From contig JAKFVA010000022.1 of the NCBI GenBank assembly GCA_021732385.1, positions 40,767 to 104,766 of the forward strand: a stretch of 64,000 nucleotides of DNA, read 5' to 3'. Both the position numbers and the translations under genes were made by a program. Source of the DNA: Burkholderiales bacterium. GTDB lineage: Bacteria; Pseudomonadota; Gammaproteobacteria; Burkholderiales; Burkholderiaceae_C. Below the pieces are notes generated by a model. It saw nothing but the letters and a program-made list of their open reading frames with translations, was not told where the DNA came from and searched no databases. Below are positions 30,370 to 38,834 of the stretch, one piece after another. Within the stretch, counting starts at the first letter, position 1; the number at the start of each line of letters is the position of its first letter.

Positions 30370-30726
30370 ATGAAAACCACGCTTTATTCGTTGCGAACAG
30401 TCGCTGCGGTAGCCGTAGCGGCCACCCTGCTGGCCGCTTGCACCCAAGAGCAGCAAAACCAGCTCAACCGCGGCATTCAGAACTGGACCGGCACCAATGG
30501 CGTGCTGGAGGTGTATGCGGGCGACAAGCTGGTGCGCCGCTTTATCAAGATCGACAAACTCACCACCGCCAGCGGCACCGACGACGGCAAGCCGCGCAGC
30601 TACCGCTACGGCTATGGCGTGCTCGATGAAAACTTCAACTTTGTGGCCGACCCGGGCGAGAAAAAGGTCTACTTCGAGATCAGCGACTACAGCACCAGCT
30701 ACGTTTTCTTTGAAAATCCGCGTTGA
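30370..30726 (+). CDS. Small predicted lipoprotein of unknown function
   Basis: The 118-aa precursor has a lipoprotein signal with the lipobox LLAAC (Cys about residue 24). The mature part of roughly 95 residues contains VLEVYAGDKLVRRFIKIDKLTTA and a Tyr-rich stretch RYGYGVLDENFNF, suggesting a small beta-rich domain. A good ribosome binding site (AAAGGACAG) precedes the ATG. I do not recognise a family. It stands alone after rlmB and is followed by a paired 42-nt repeat. Confidence 0.85.
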   Translation: MKTTLYSLRTVAAVAVAATLLAACTQEQQNQLNRGIQNWTGTNGVLEVYAGDKLVRRFIKIDKLTTASGTDDGKPRSYRYGYGVLDENFNFVADPGEKKVYFEISDYSTSYVFFENPR

Positions 30727-30727
30727 G

Positions 30728-30769
30728 TGCTATAAAAAGTAGAGTAAAAAAGCAGAGCACTACCCGCAC
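30728..30769 (+). repeat. 42-nt intergenic repeat, copy C-left
   Basis: This copy starts TGCTATAAAAAGTAGAG and ends ACTACCCGCAC, 2 nt after the lipoprotein stop codon. It is the left arm of an inverted pair with 30935-30976. The inner halves of the two arms are almost identical (GTAAAAAAGCAGAGC followed by A/G then CTACCCGCAC). Confidence 0.85.
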
Positions 30770-30934
30770 ACCCCTATTGGTTTAGAGGGCTATTTGTGCG
30801 CTAAAAAAAGCCCTGAAAACTGTAAAAACAGCCCCCGAGCCCGCCGCCGGCGTGCAAAACACTCGCCAGTGGCTAAAAATACAGAAAAACAAGCCATTTT
30901 TAACCCTGTAAATAGCGGTAAACCGTTTACTGGT

Positions 30935-30976
30935 GTGCGGGTAGCGCTCTGCTTTTTTACTATCTATTCAGTAGCA
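30935..30976 (-). repeat. 42-nt intergenic repeat, copy C-right
   Basis: On the minus strand this copy starts TGCTACTGAATAGATAG and ends GCTACCCGCAC. With the left arm it encloses 165 nt holding short A-rich direct and inverted blocks (GCCCTGAAAACTG, TAAAAACAGCCC). RNA across the region could fold into a long hairpin between the lipoprotein gene and the convergent membrane-hydrolase gene. Confidence 0.85.
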
Positions 30977-30995
30977 TAAAAGAGTCCATCCAACA

Positions 30996-31808
30996 TCAAC
31001 GGGTGTCCACGCGGCGCTGGGTTTGCAGCAAGGCATACGCCGTCAGCCCCAGCGTCAGCGCGTTCAGCAAATGCCAGGCAAAGTGGGTGCCCCAGCGCCA
31101 TTGGCTGCACAGCGGCAAATCGAGTTGGCGCAGCGTCAAGCTGATCAAAAACACGCCCGCCGCGCACCACAGCGGTACGGCCACGGCGGGCGACACTTTG
31201 GACGCCAGCACGCCGCCTGCCGACGGTTTGCTGCTGTGCGCAGCCAGCAGCAGCAACACCGTCCAGGCGGCCAGGTAGCCGGTGGCGCCGCGGTTCCAAG
31301 CCGTGGCATCCTGGCCGCTGAGGCTTTGGATCAACGCGCCCAGTGCCGGGGCGGCAGCGTCCCAGAGCCAGGAAAAAAACTGGTTCAAGGCAAAAAATAC
31401 GGGTACGCCCAGCCAGGCCCAGCGCCAGCGGATGTGCATGACGCGGTGCGCGTAAACCGCCACGTAACTGTGCAAATACAACGCAATAAAACCCGCATCC
31501 AGCACCACCGCCCAGCGCGTGGCGAAGGTGTGGAAAAGCGCGCTGGCTGCGCCTACCAGTACCAGCAGCACCAGCAGCAGGTCAAGCTCCCAATGCCACA
31601 GCGGCGTTGGTGTGGCCGTATCGGCGCTGTGGGTTGCCGGGTGGCTGCCGCCCGTTTGCCGGGCCTGGCTGCGCAGGCGCGCGCCCAGCCACCACAACCA
31701 CAGCGCCGCCAGCCAGAAAGCCCCATTGCTAAGGGCATTGAGCGGCTCGCCCCACAGGCCGGGGGCCAGGCGCTCGCAATAGAGGTCGAGGTAGGCGTTC
31801 CAGTCCAT
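30996..31808 (-). CDS. Ceramidase-like (CREST superfamily) integral membrane hydrolase
   Basis: The 270-aa protein has about seven membrane helices. It shows the metal-site pattern of the CREST superfamily (alkaline ceramidases, PAQR receptors, Per1): YCERLAPGLWGEPLNALSN near the N-terminus, GAASALFHTFATRWAVVLD (Ser-x-x-x-His and Asp) in the middle, and GTHFAWHLLNAL (two His) near the end. It may be a zinc-dependent amidase or lipase of the inner membrane; the substrate is unknown. The ATG at 31808 is 4 nt after the upstream chromate-transporter gene, so it is probably the third gene of that operon. Confidence 0.8.
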   Translation of the reverse strand: MDWNAYLDLYCERLAPGLWGEPLNALSNGAFWLAALWLWWLGARLRSQARQTGGSHPATHSADTATPTPLWHWELDLLLVLLVLVGAASALFHTFATRWAVVLDAGFIALYLHSYVAVYAHRVMHIRWRWAWLGVPVFFALNQFFSWLWDAAAPALGALIQSLSGQDATAWNRGATGYLAAWTVLLLLAAHSSKPSAGGVLASKVSPAVAVPLWCAAGVFLISLTLRQLDLPLCSQWRWGTHFAWHLLNALTLGLTAYALLQTQRRVDTR

Positions 31809-31812
31809 CGCT

Positions 31813-32400
31813 TCAAAACCCCAGCAAGCCACCGGCCAGCGCGCCCAGGCCAATGATGAGCAGCAGGTGGGTGCGGGTGTAGAGCATGAGCAGCAGGGCG
31901 GCCAGTGCCACGGCGCCCAGCGGCCAGTCTTGCCAGCGCTTGAGCTCTTGTGCCAGCAGCAGCCAGGCGGTAGACAGCGTCAAGGCAATGGCCACCGGTG
32001 CCAGGCCGGCCTTGAAGGCGCGTACCCCGGCGTGCTGGCGGTGCCGGTGCAACCAGCCGGTGGTGGTCAAGGTCAGCAGGCTGCTGGGCAATAAAAACCC
32101 CGCCATGGCCACCAAAGCGCCCGCCACGCCAGCGGCCACGCTGGCACTGGACAAAATGCCGGCGGGGCTGTGCAGCGCCAGGGCGCTGTAGCAACCCATG
32201 AGCGCTACAAACAGCATATTGGGGCCTGGCGCGGCCTGGGCCAGGCCAATCGCGGCGTTGAACTGCGTGCCGCTGAGCCAGCGCGTTTCATCCACCAAAT
32301 AGCGGTGCATGTCGGGCACCACGCTCAGCGCGCCGCCTACGGCCAGCAGGGAGAGGCTGGCAAAGTGGGTAAACAAATCCAGCAATTGCGCGTTGTTCAT
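31813..32400 (-). CDS. chrA: Chromate transporter, second half-size subunit (ChrA family)
   Basis: This 195-aa membrane protein is a single CHR domain. The N-terminal signature GGALSVVPDMHRYLVDE and the AQAAPGPNML motif are both present, followed by five or six helices. Half-size CHR proteins usually occur as adjacent pairs of opposite topology that together form a chromate or sulfate-type anion exporter. Its partner is the fused protein just upstream, whose stop overlaps this start by 4 nt. Confidence 0.9.
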   Translation of the reverse strand: MNNAQLLDLFTHFASLSLLAVGGALSVVPDMHRYLVDETRWLSGTQFNAAIGLAQAAPGPNMLFVALMGCYSALALHSPAGILSSASVAAGVAGALVAMAGFLLPSSLLTLTTTGWLHRHRQHAGVRAFKAGLAPVAIALTLSTAWLLLAQELKRWQDWPLGAVALAALLLMLYTRTHLLLIIGLGALAGGLLGF

Positions 32401-33653
32401 GAGGCGGCCCCGGTATCGAGTGCGCGCAGTTTGCGCCAGGCCAGCAGGCAGGCCGGCAGGCCCAGCCCTATCACCACCCAGAGCAGTGGCAAGCGCATCC
32501 AGGCCACGGCAAAAAACGAAACAGCCACCAGGGCTTTGCAGTTACGCGCGCCCAGCACGTTGTGCCACAAGGCGGGCAGCAGTTTGATGCTGCTGGCGGC
32601 AATCAGCCCGGCGGCAGCCGCTCCCATGCCACGCAGGGCGCTGGCCATCCACGGCTGGTTGGCCAGGCTGGCATAGGCAAACGCCATACCCAGCACAATC
32701 AGTAGCGGCAGCAGCACCATGCCCGCCATGGCGGCCAGCGCACCGCTGATGCCAAAGTAGCGCGCGCCAATCATCAGCGACAGGTTCATCACGTTGGGCC
32801 CGGGCAACACCTGGGCCACCGCCCAGTCTTCAACGAATTGCTCGCGCGTCAGCCAGCGTTTTTTCTCCACTACCTCGCGCTGCACCACGGCCAGCACGCC
32901 GCCAAAGCCCTGCAGGGCGAGCAGAGTGAAGGAGATGAACAAGTCGGTGCGGGAGGTGGGGGGCCGGATTTCGGCGCTTGAGGCGGCTTGAGCTGGGGCT
33001 TGCGCATTGCCCAGGGCAGGTGTCGCGCCATTGCGCCACACCAGGCAGCGGTTGTTGGCCGGCATGGCATGGTCTTGCACCAGCAGCAGGCCAGCGGCTT
33101 GAGCCAGCGCGTTCACCGCCTCAAAGTCGCGGATGCCGCGCAGCGGGTCGGCTTGGCGCAAGCTGGCGTCAAACTGCGCGTTGCCGGGGCTGGTGAAAGT
33201 GCCGTCGTAGTTGAACGGGCCATACACCATCAGCAAGCCGCCGGGAGCCAGCACAGCGGGCAAGGCGGCAAACAACTGCTGAACCTGCGCCCAGGCCATG
33301 ATGTGCAGGGTGTTGGCGGTAAATACCGCGTCAAACTGCTGTCCTCCCGTTGCCGTTTGCAGGCCTTGGGCGACGTCAATCGTTAAAGGAGCTGGCGTGT
33401 TGGGCAAGCTGGCATGCGCCAGCCAGGCGTTGATGCCGGGTAGGTTTTCTGCCACTTCGGAGGTTTGCCAGCGCAACTGTGTCAAGGCGGCGGCAAAGTA
33501 CACCGCATGCTGACCGGTGCCGCTGCCGATTTCAAGCACGGCATGGCGGTGTGGCAAGTGCTGGCGCAGCACCTCCAGAATTGGCTCACGGTTTCGTTCG
33601 CAGGACGGGGCAAACGGCAGATCGCTGGGGGTTGGTGGACGGACTTCAGACAT
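32397..33653 (-). CDS. DUF938 methyltransferase-like domain fused to chromate transporter half (ChrA)
   Basis: This 418-aa protein joins two unrelated parts in one uninterrupted frame. Residues 1 to about 210 are a DUF938-type SAM-dependent methyltransferase-like domain (VLEIGSGTGQHAVYFA as motif I, then NTLHIMAW and YGPFNYDG). A 25-residue Ala/Pro-rich linker follows. Residues 236-418 are a CHR domain (FTLLALQGFGGVLAVVQREV and AQVLPGPNVMNLSL). No Met is present at the start of the CHR part, so separate translation is unlikely. The two domains are usually separate genes, so the fusion is unusual. The partner CHR subunit is encoded just downstream. Confidence 0.85.
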   Translation of the reverse strand: MSEVRPPTPSDLPFAPSCERNREPILEVLRQHLPHRHAVLEIGSGTGQHAVYFAAALTQLRWQTSEVAENLPGINAWLAHASLPNTPAPLTIDVAQGLQTATGGQQFDAVFTANTLHIMAWAQVQQLFAALPAVLAPGGLLMVYGPFNYDGTFTSPGNAQFDASLRQADPLRGIRDFEAVNALAQAAGLLLVQDHAMPANNRCLVWRNGATPALGNAQAPAQAASSAEIRPPTSRTDLFISFTLLALQGFGGVLAVVQREVVEKKRWLTREQFVEDWAVAQVLPGPNVMNLSLMIGARYFGISGALAAMAGMVLLPLLIVLGMAFAYASLANQPWMASALRGMGAAAAGLIAASSIKLLPALWHNVLGARNCKALVAVSFFAVAWMRLPLLWVVIGLGLPACLLAWRKLRALDTGAAS

Positions 33654-33799
33654 GAACTATGGTAATTCAGCCTGCTTGCCAGGTTTTTGTGTACGGCCTG
33701 CCGCAAACTCATCTGGTTCTGTTAAAAATACGCAGTAAGAATGCAGCAAGAATAAAATCAATCCAGATCTTTATGCAGCTAAACCAGGGAAAATAAATC

Positions 33800-34387
33800 G
33801 TGCGCCTGAATGAACAGGATTTTGAGCCAGACGACTTGAGCGTCAGGGTGGCGGAACTGCTGGTTGCCACAGCCGACAGCACAGACGAGCAGATTGACAA
33901 TTCGGTGCATGAGGTTCTAAAGCTGCTACGCGAGCGCTTGAAGATGGACGTGGTGTTCGTGTCTGAGTTTATCGACGGCAAGCGCGTTTTTCAAAAAGTG
34001 GAATCAACCGGACGGCAGGTGATTGCTGAAGGCGGCTGCGACCCGGTGGAGGAAAGCTGGTGCATTCGCGTGGTGGACGGGCGTATGCCGCAGTTGGTCA
34101 ACAACGCAGCGACTCATCCGGCTACAGCGGACTTAAAGCTCTCTTTTCCGGTGGGAGCGCACCTGAGCACGCCGATTGTGCTCAAGTACGGGCGGATCTA
34201 TGGCACGTTGTGCTGCTTCAGCTTTGGGGCCAATGAAAGCCTCAATCAGCGGGATTTGAAAAACTTGCAATACACCGCTCAATTGATGGCCGCCAAGATT
34301 GACATGCAACTGAGCCGGCAGCAAAAAGCCGCCGACGCCAGCCGCTGGGGGCTCGAACCCATACAGCCTGATTTGAAGCGTATGTAA
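33800..34387 (+). CDS. GAF-domain protein
   Basis: The 195-aa cytoplasmic protein consists mostly of one GAF domain (residues about 30-175). This is seen in RERLKMDVVFVSEFIDGKRV, the central EESWCIRVVDGRMPQLVNNAA, and VGAHLSTPIVLKYGRIYGTLC followed by FSFGANESLNQRDL. GAF domains of this style bind small ligands or chromophores; the single WC cysteine in the middle is not proof of a bilin site. There is no output domain. The start is a GTG preceded by an AGGGAAAA sequence. The preceding gene is divergent. Confidence 0.8.
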   Translation: MRLNEQDFEPDDLSVRVAELLVATADSTDEQIDNSVHEVLKLLRERLKMDVVFVSEFIDGKRVFQKVESTGRQVIAEGGCDPVEESWCIRVVDGRMPQLVNNAATHPATADLKLSFPVGAHLSTPIVLKYGRIYGTLCCFSFGANESLNQRDLKNLQYTAQLMAAKIDMQLSRQQKAADASRWGLEPIQPDLKRM

Positions 34388-34461
34388 GCCAACAGGCCCG
34401 CGCTCTACACTAGAGGCCTTCGCTCTAACAGGGCAGCACTGTCAGTTTTCTGCCGTTTTAC

Positions 34462-36840
34462 ATGAACGCCCCGGTCGACGTCTCTTTCTTCGCGCGCGCC
34501 GCCAAACCCATTACCAGCTACCGCAAATATTGGGCAGCGCGCTTTGGCACGGCCAAATTTTTGCCCATGAGCCGGGTCGAGATGGATGCGCTCGGCTGGG
34601 ACAGTTGCGACATTATTTTGGTCACCGGCGACGCCTATGTCGACCACCCGAGCTTTGGCATGGCGGTGATTGGCCGCACCCTGGAAGCACAAGGCTTTCG
34701 CGTCGGCATCATTGCCCAGCCCGATTGGCAAAGCGCCGAGCCGTTCAAAGTGCTGGGCAAACCCAATTTGTTTTGGGGTGTGACCGCCGGCAACATGGAC
34801 AGCATGATCAACCGCTACACGGCCGATCGCAAAATCCGCAGTGACGACGCCTACACCCCGGGTGATGTGGGCGGCAAGCGGCCCGACCGGGCGGCTATCG
34901 TCTACAGCCAGCGCTGCCGTGAAGCGTTCAAAGACGTGCCGGTTATTCTGGGCGGCATTGAAGGCAGCCTGCGCCGTATTGCGCACTATGACTATTGGTC
35001 TGACAAAGTGCGCCGTTCCATTGTGGTGGATGCCAAGTGCGACCTGCTGCTGTATGGCAACGCCGAGCGCGCGATTGTCGAGATTGCACACCGGCTGGGC
35101 GCAAAGGAGCCGGTAGAGCAGATTACCGATGTGCGCGGCACCGCCTTTGTGCTGCGCGCGAGTCAAGACCTGCAGCGCAAGGCGCTGGGTGATTGGTTTG
35201 AAATGGATTCGACCAGCGTGGATGCGCCGGGGCGGATTGAGGAGCACATCAACCCGTATTTGACGACCAGCGAGCAGGCGCAGGCGCAAGGGCAGACGTG
35301 CAGCAAAGAAGAGGGCCAGGGTGTGCAAGCCAACCCCGCCATCAAGCCGCTAACGTTTGTTGCCAACCCCAAAGTCAAACTCAAAGTGCCTCCGCGTGAC
35401 CGCACCGTGATCCGCCTGCCGAGCTACGAGCAAGTCAAAAGCGACCCGGTGCTCTACGCCCACGCCAACCGCGTGCTGCACCTGGAGACCAACCCCGGCA
35501 ACGCCCGCGCGCTGGTGCAGGCGCACGGCGGGGGCCTCGATGGCGACGTCGATTCACAGCGTTTGGCCCGTGACGTGTGGATCACCCCGCCGCCGATTCC
35601 ACTGACCACCGCCGAGATGGACCATGTGTTCGACTTGCCCTACGCCCGCAGCCCGCACCCGGCCTATGCGGACGAAAACGGCAGCCACGACCACGCCACC
35701 AAAATCCCGGCCTGGGAAATGATCCGCTTTAGCGTCAACATCATGCGCGGCTGCTTTGGCGGCTGCACGTTTTGCTCAATCACCGAGCATGAAGGCCGGA
35801 TCATCCAAAGCCGCTCAGAAGACTCGGTGATTCGCGAAGTAGAAGACATTCGCGACAAGGTCAAAGGCTTTACCGGCACCATTTCAGACTTGGGCGGCCC
35901 CACCGCCAATATGTACCGCATTGGCTGCAAAAGCCCCGAAATTGAAGCCGCCTGCCGCAAGCCCAGCTGCGTCTACCCGGGCATTTGCCAGAACCTGAAT
36001 ACCGACCACGCGCCGCTCATCAAGATGTATCGGCGCGCGCGCGGCCTCAAGGGCATCAAGAAGATATTGATTGGCTCCGGCCTGCGCTACGACCTGGCGG
36101 TGCAAAGCCCTGAATACGTGAAAGAGCTGGTGCAGCACCACGTCGGCGGCTACCTCAAAATCGCGCCCGAGCACACCGAGCAAGGCCCGCTCACCAAGAT
36201 GATGAAGCCCGGCATTGGCAGCTACGACAAGTTCAAGCGCATGTTTGAGCAGTACAGCGCCGAGGCCGGTAAAAAGCAGTATTTGATTCCGTACTTCATT
36301 GCCGCCCACCCCGGCACGCGCGACGAAGACATGATGAATCTGGCCGTCTGGCTGAAGAAAAACGGCTTTCGGGCCGACCAGGTGCAAACCTTCTACCCCA
36401 GCCCCATGGCCACCGCCACGGCCATGTACCACAGCGGCCGCAACACCTTGCGCAAAATTCGCCGCCCTGCTGCGCCCGAAGCTACGGCGGATGACACAGT
36501 AGACATCGTGCGCGGCGAAAAGCGCCGCCGCCTGCACAAAGCGTTTTTGCGCTACCACGATGCCAACAACTGGCCGCTGCTGCGCGAAGCGCTCAAAGCC
36601 ATGGGCCGCGCCGATTTGATCGGCAACGGCAAGCACCATTTGATCCCCACCTTTCAGCCGCTGACCGATGGCGGGTATGTCAGCGCGCGGAAGAAGAATT
36701 CGACGGCGGTGCCGGTGGCTAAGCCCAGTCCAGGTGAAAAGGCAGCCAACCCCACAAAGGGCAGAATGCTTACGCAGCACACGGGGCTGCCGCCCAGAGT
36801 GACAGGGGCGGGGAAACCGGGGCGGGGTACCAAGGTTTAA
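34462..36840 (+). CDS. ygiQ: YgiQ-family (UPF0313) radical SAM protein
   Basis: This 792-aa protein is a large YgiQ-type radical SAM enzyme. The [4Fe-4S]-SAM motif [16 protein letters not shown] (Cys-x3-Cys-x2-Cys) is near residue 433. It is preceded by a long N-terminal domain beginning [14 protein letters not shown] and DVSFFARAA, as in the family. [16 protein letters not shown] and [13 protein letters not shown] follow. The last 45 residues are Lys/Pro-rich and poorly conserved. The reaction is unknown. A long antisense open frame here is a shadow. Confidence 0.93.
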   Translation: MNAPVDVSFFARAAKPITSYRKYWAARFGTAKFLPMSRVEMDALGWDSCDIILVTGDAYVDHPSFGMAVIGRTLEAQGFRVGIIAQPDWQSAEPFKVLGKPNLFWGVTAGNMDSMINRYTADRKIRSDDAYTPGDVGGKRPDRAAIVYSQRCREAFKDVPVILGGIEGSLRRIAHYDYWSDKVRRSIVVDAKCDLLLYGNAERAIVEIAHRLGAKEPVEQITDVRGTAFVLRASQDLQRKALGDWFEMDSTSVDAPGRIEEHINPYLTTSEQAQAQGQTCSKEEGQGVQANPAIKPLTFVANPKVKLKVPPRDRTVIRLPSYEQVKSDPVLYAHANRVLHLETNPGNARALVQAHGGGLDGDVDSQRLARDVWITPPPIPLTTAEMDHVFDLPYARSPHPAYADENGSHDHATKIPAWEMIRFSVNIMRGCFGGCTFCSITEHEGRIIQSRSEDSVIREVEDIRDKVKGFTGTISDLGGPTANMYRIGCKSPEIEAACRKPSCVYPGICQNLNTDHAPLIKMYRRARGLKGIKKILIGSGLRYDLAVQSPEYVKELVQHHVGGYLKIAPEHTEQGPLTKMMKPGIGSYDKFKRMFEQYSAEAGKKQYLIPYFIAAHPGTRDEDMMNLAVWLKKNGFRADQVQTFYPSPMATATAMYHSGRNTLRKIRRPAAPEATADDTVDIVRGEKRRRLHKAFLRYHDANNWPLLREALKAMGRADLIGNGKHHLIPTFQPLTDGGYVSARKKNSTAVPVAKPSPGEKAANPTKGRMLTQHTGLPPRVTGAGKPGRGTKV

Positions 36841-36841
36841 A

Positions 36842-37018
36842 GAGGTATCTAAACGGGTATCAGAAGCGGTTGGGCTGATTTTTGGCGATTCAAACCACGA
36901 TAGCCTCCAGCCCGCGCTTGTCGAGTTTGAGGCCCGCATTGCCGATACGATCACGATCGTCGCGTTACGCGAGCTTATAGGGCAGACGTTTGAGGCAACA
37001 TTTCCGAAGCCAATTTAA
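36842..37018 (+). pseudogene. Orphan C-terminal coding remnant without a start codon
   Basis: Right after ygiQ, in another frame, 58 codons read as protein-like sequence (EVSKRVSEAVGLIFGDSNHD through FEARIADTITIVALRELIGQ to TFEATFPKPI) and end at TAA. No ATG, GTG or TTG opens this frame before the stop codon at 36800. The codon composition and helix-like pattern suggest the 3' end of a gene whose front has been lost. I do not recognise the family. Confidence 0.4.
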
Positions 37019-37095
37019 TTCGCACATTGGGTGCGCGGCTCGGGGGGCGCGGCATTCCATAATCAATGTCTCCGATGTAACTTTAAGGAGCCACC

Positions 37096-37575
37096 GTGGT
37101 CAGCAAAAACACAATCTGCCTCTGGTACAACGGCACCGCGCTGGAAGCCTCGCAGTTCTATGCCCAGACGTTTCCAGACAGCGCCGTGCGTGCCGTCCAC
37201 CGCGCACCGGCGGACTACCCATCCGGCAAGCAGGGCGATGTGTTGACGGTCGAGTTCACAGTGGCCGGTATTCCTTGCCTGGGCTTGAACGGGGGGCCCA
37301 TGTTCACGCACAGCGAGGCTTTCTCGTTCCAGATCGCGACGGACAACCAGGAAGAGACGGACCGGTTGTGGAACGCCATCATTGGCAACGGGGGCCAAGC
37401 CAGCGCCTGCGGCTGGTGCAAAGACAAGTGGGGCCTGTCGTGGCAGATTACGCCGCGTGCCCTAACGACGGCCATGACCGACCCCGACGCGGCGGCGGCC
37501 AAGCGTGTGTTTGAGGCCATGATGCAGATGGGCAAGATTGATATCGCTGCCATTGAGGCGGCGCGGCGCGGGTAG
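37096..37575 (+). CDS. VOC/PhnB-like superfamily protein (3-demethylubiquinone methyltransferase-like fold)
   Basis: The 159-aa protein has the vicinal-oxygen-chelate layout of the PhnB/YjdN group: ICLWYNGTALEASQFYAQTF at the start, LTVEFTVAGIPCLGLNGGP, FSFQIATDNQEETDRLWNAI and CGWCKDKWGLSWQITP. Members of this group are often annotated as 3-demethylubiquinone 3-methyltransferases, but no activity is established for most. It starts with GTG at 37096 behind a strong AAGGAG ribosome binding site. It stands alone between ygiQ and a crotonase gene. Confidence 0.87.
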   Translation: MVSKNTICLWYNGTALEASQFYAQTFPDSAVRAVHRAPADYPSGKQGDVLTVEFTVAGIPCLGLNGGPMFTHSEAFSFQIATDNQEETDRLWNAIIGNGGQASACGWCKDKWGLSWQITPRALTTAMTDPDAAAAKRVFEAMMQMGKIDIAAIEAARRG

Positions 37576-37688
37576 CGGCCAGCCAGCCGCAGGCAGCCAC
37601 CCATTCGCAGCGCCTGTCAATGCATCAAGCGCTGTTTGATAATGCGCATCCGACCCGCCTGCCATGAAAAATTAAAGGAGACACACAA

Positions 37689-38501
37689 ATGGTGAGAATC
37701 GAAAAAAACGGCCCCGTTTGGACGATCATCCACAGCCGGTTCAAAGAAGCCCGCAACGCCATGGACCCGCAGAGCGCCGACGCCCTCGTCAGTGCATTTC
37801 TGGCATTTGACGCTGATCCTGCGGCACGTGTCGCGGTGCTGTGGGGTGAGGGTGGCGCTTTTTGCGCAGGCTGGGACCTCAAATATGCCAGCAGCTTGTC
37901 TGGCCGCGAGGCTTTTCAAAGTGAGATTGTGGAAGGCTTGGCCTTTCCCACGGGTGCCAATACTGCACCGCGCGGCCCGATGGGGCCGACGCGCCTGGAG
38001 TTGTCCAAACCGGTAATTGCTGCCGTCGAAGGCCCGGCGGTGGCCGGTGGAATGGAAGTGGCGCTGTGGTGCGACATCCGCGTTCTGGACGAAACCGGTT
38101 ACTTCGGCGTCTATTGCCGCCGCTGGGGTATTCCGCTGCTGGACGGTGGCAGCGTGCGGCTACCGCGTTTGGTCGGCCAAGGCCGGGCGATGGAAATTAT
38201 TTTGACCGGGCGCAAAGTACCGGCTGAAGAGGCGCTGCGCATCGGCCTGTGCGAGCAGGTGGTAGCGAATGGCACCGCCCGTCAAGCGGCCGAGACCATG
38301 GCGCACAACATAGCCCGCTTTCCGCAAGCAGCCGTTCAAACAGACCGCCGATCAGTGCTGGAAACCTATGGCACGCCGGTGCGCGAGGCCTTGCGCCGTG
38401 AATGGGCCAATGGTGTTGAAGCCCACTTTAAGGAAGGCGCGTCAGGGGCGGCCCGCTTTGCTGGTGGACTGGGGCGGCATGGTGACTATGAGCGGATTTA
38501 A
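37689..38501 (+). CDS. Enoyl-CoA hydratase/isomerase family protein
   Basis: This 270-aa crotonase-fold protein has the oxyanion-hole segments WGEGGAFCAGWDLKYAS and AAVEGPAVAGGMEVALWCD, and a C-terminal helical part. The Asp in CAGWDL and the Trp in LWCD are typical of the large enoyl-CoA hydratase group. The usual catalytic Glu pair is not obvious (YCRRWGIPLLDGG), so the reaction could be hydration or isomerisation. AAGGAGAC precedes the ATG. No operon partner is adjacent. Confidence 0.87.
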   Translation: MVRIEKNGPVWTIIHSRFKEARNAMDPQSADALVSAFLAFDADPAARVAVLWGEGGAFCAGWDLKYASSLSGREAFQSEIVEGLAFPTGANTAPRGPMGPTRLELSKPVIAAVEGPAVAGGMEVALWCDIRVLDETGYFGVYCRRWGIPLLDGGSVRLPRLVGQGRAMEIILTGRKVPAEEALRIGLCEQVVANGTARQAAETMAHNIARFPQAAVQTDRRSVLETYGTPVREALRREWANGVEAHFKEGASGAARFAGGLGRHGDYERI

Positions 38502-38567
38502 TTCCATTTCAAATCAATGGAACAAGCGGTTATTGATGATGCCCAGCTAACCGCCCATGACGGGTGG

Positions 38568-38735
38568 TCAACCGCCTTTGTGCGGCCGCTTGCCTGGATT
38601 CTTCTTGCTGCGAGTGGCAGTGCCGCGTTCCAGGCTGAGTTTTTGGCCATTGCCGCGTCGGGCTTTTTCGCCTTGCGGCGTACGGGGTGCGGGGGTGGCC
38701 TTGCGGTCCGCTTCGGTAACGATGCTGTTGCCCAT
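38568..38735 (-). CDS. Small basic hypothetical protein (55 aa)
   Basis: The frame encodes a 55-residue Lys/Arg/Pro-rich protein starting GNSIVTEADRKATPAPRTPQ and ending KKNPGKRPHKGG. A good ribosome binding site (GGAG, 7 nt upstream of the ATG) and a coherent charged composition support it. It is likely disordered; a nucleic-acid or ribosome contact is possible but unproven. It lies 100 nt downstream of the CaiB-like gene on the same strand and is convergent with the crotonase gene. Confidence 0.58.
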   Translation of the reverse strand: MGNSIVTEADRKATPAPRTPQGEKARRGNGQKLSLERGTATRSKKNPGKRPHKGG

Positions 38736-38834
38736 GAAATGCTCCGGTCATTGAATTAAGGGACCACCTGTTTTTTTGCAGGTGCGCGCCACCGCGTTGC
38801 GGTTTGCGAAAGGGTGTGATTGTAGTGGCTCGGC

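Noticed and set aside
34405..35328. A 307-codon minus-strand frame
   Set aside because: Antisense to the clearly real ygiQ gene; no motif or ribosome binding site.
35884..36954. A 356-codon minus-strand frame over the ygiQ end
   Set aside because: Shadow of ygiQ, with no recognisable domain.
38765..38784. Hairpin CACCTG / CAGGTG as a terminator after the CaiB-like gene
   Set aside because: The T-run is inside the loop and none follows the stem, so it is not a convincing intrinsic terminator.
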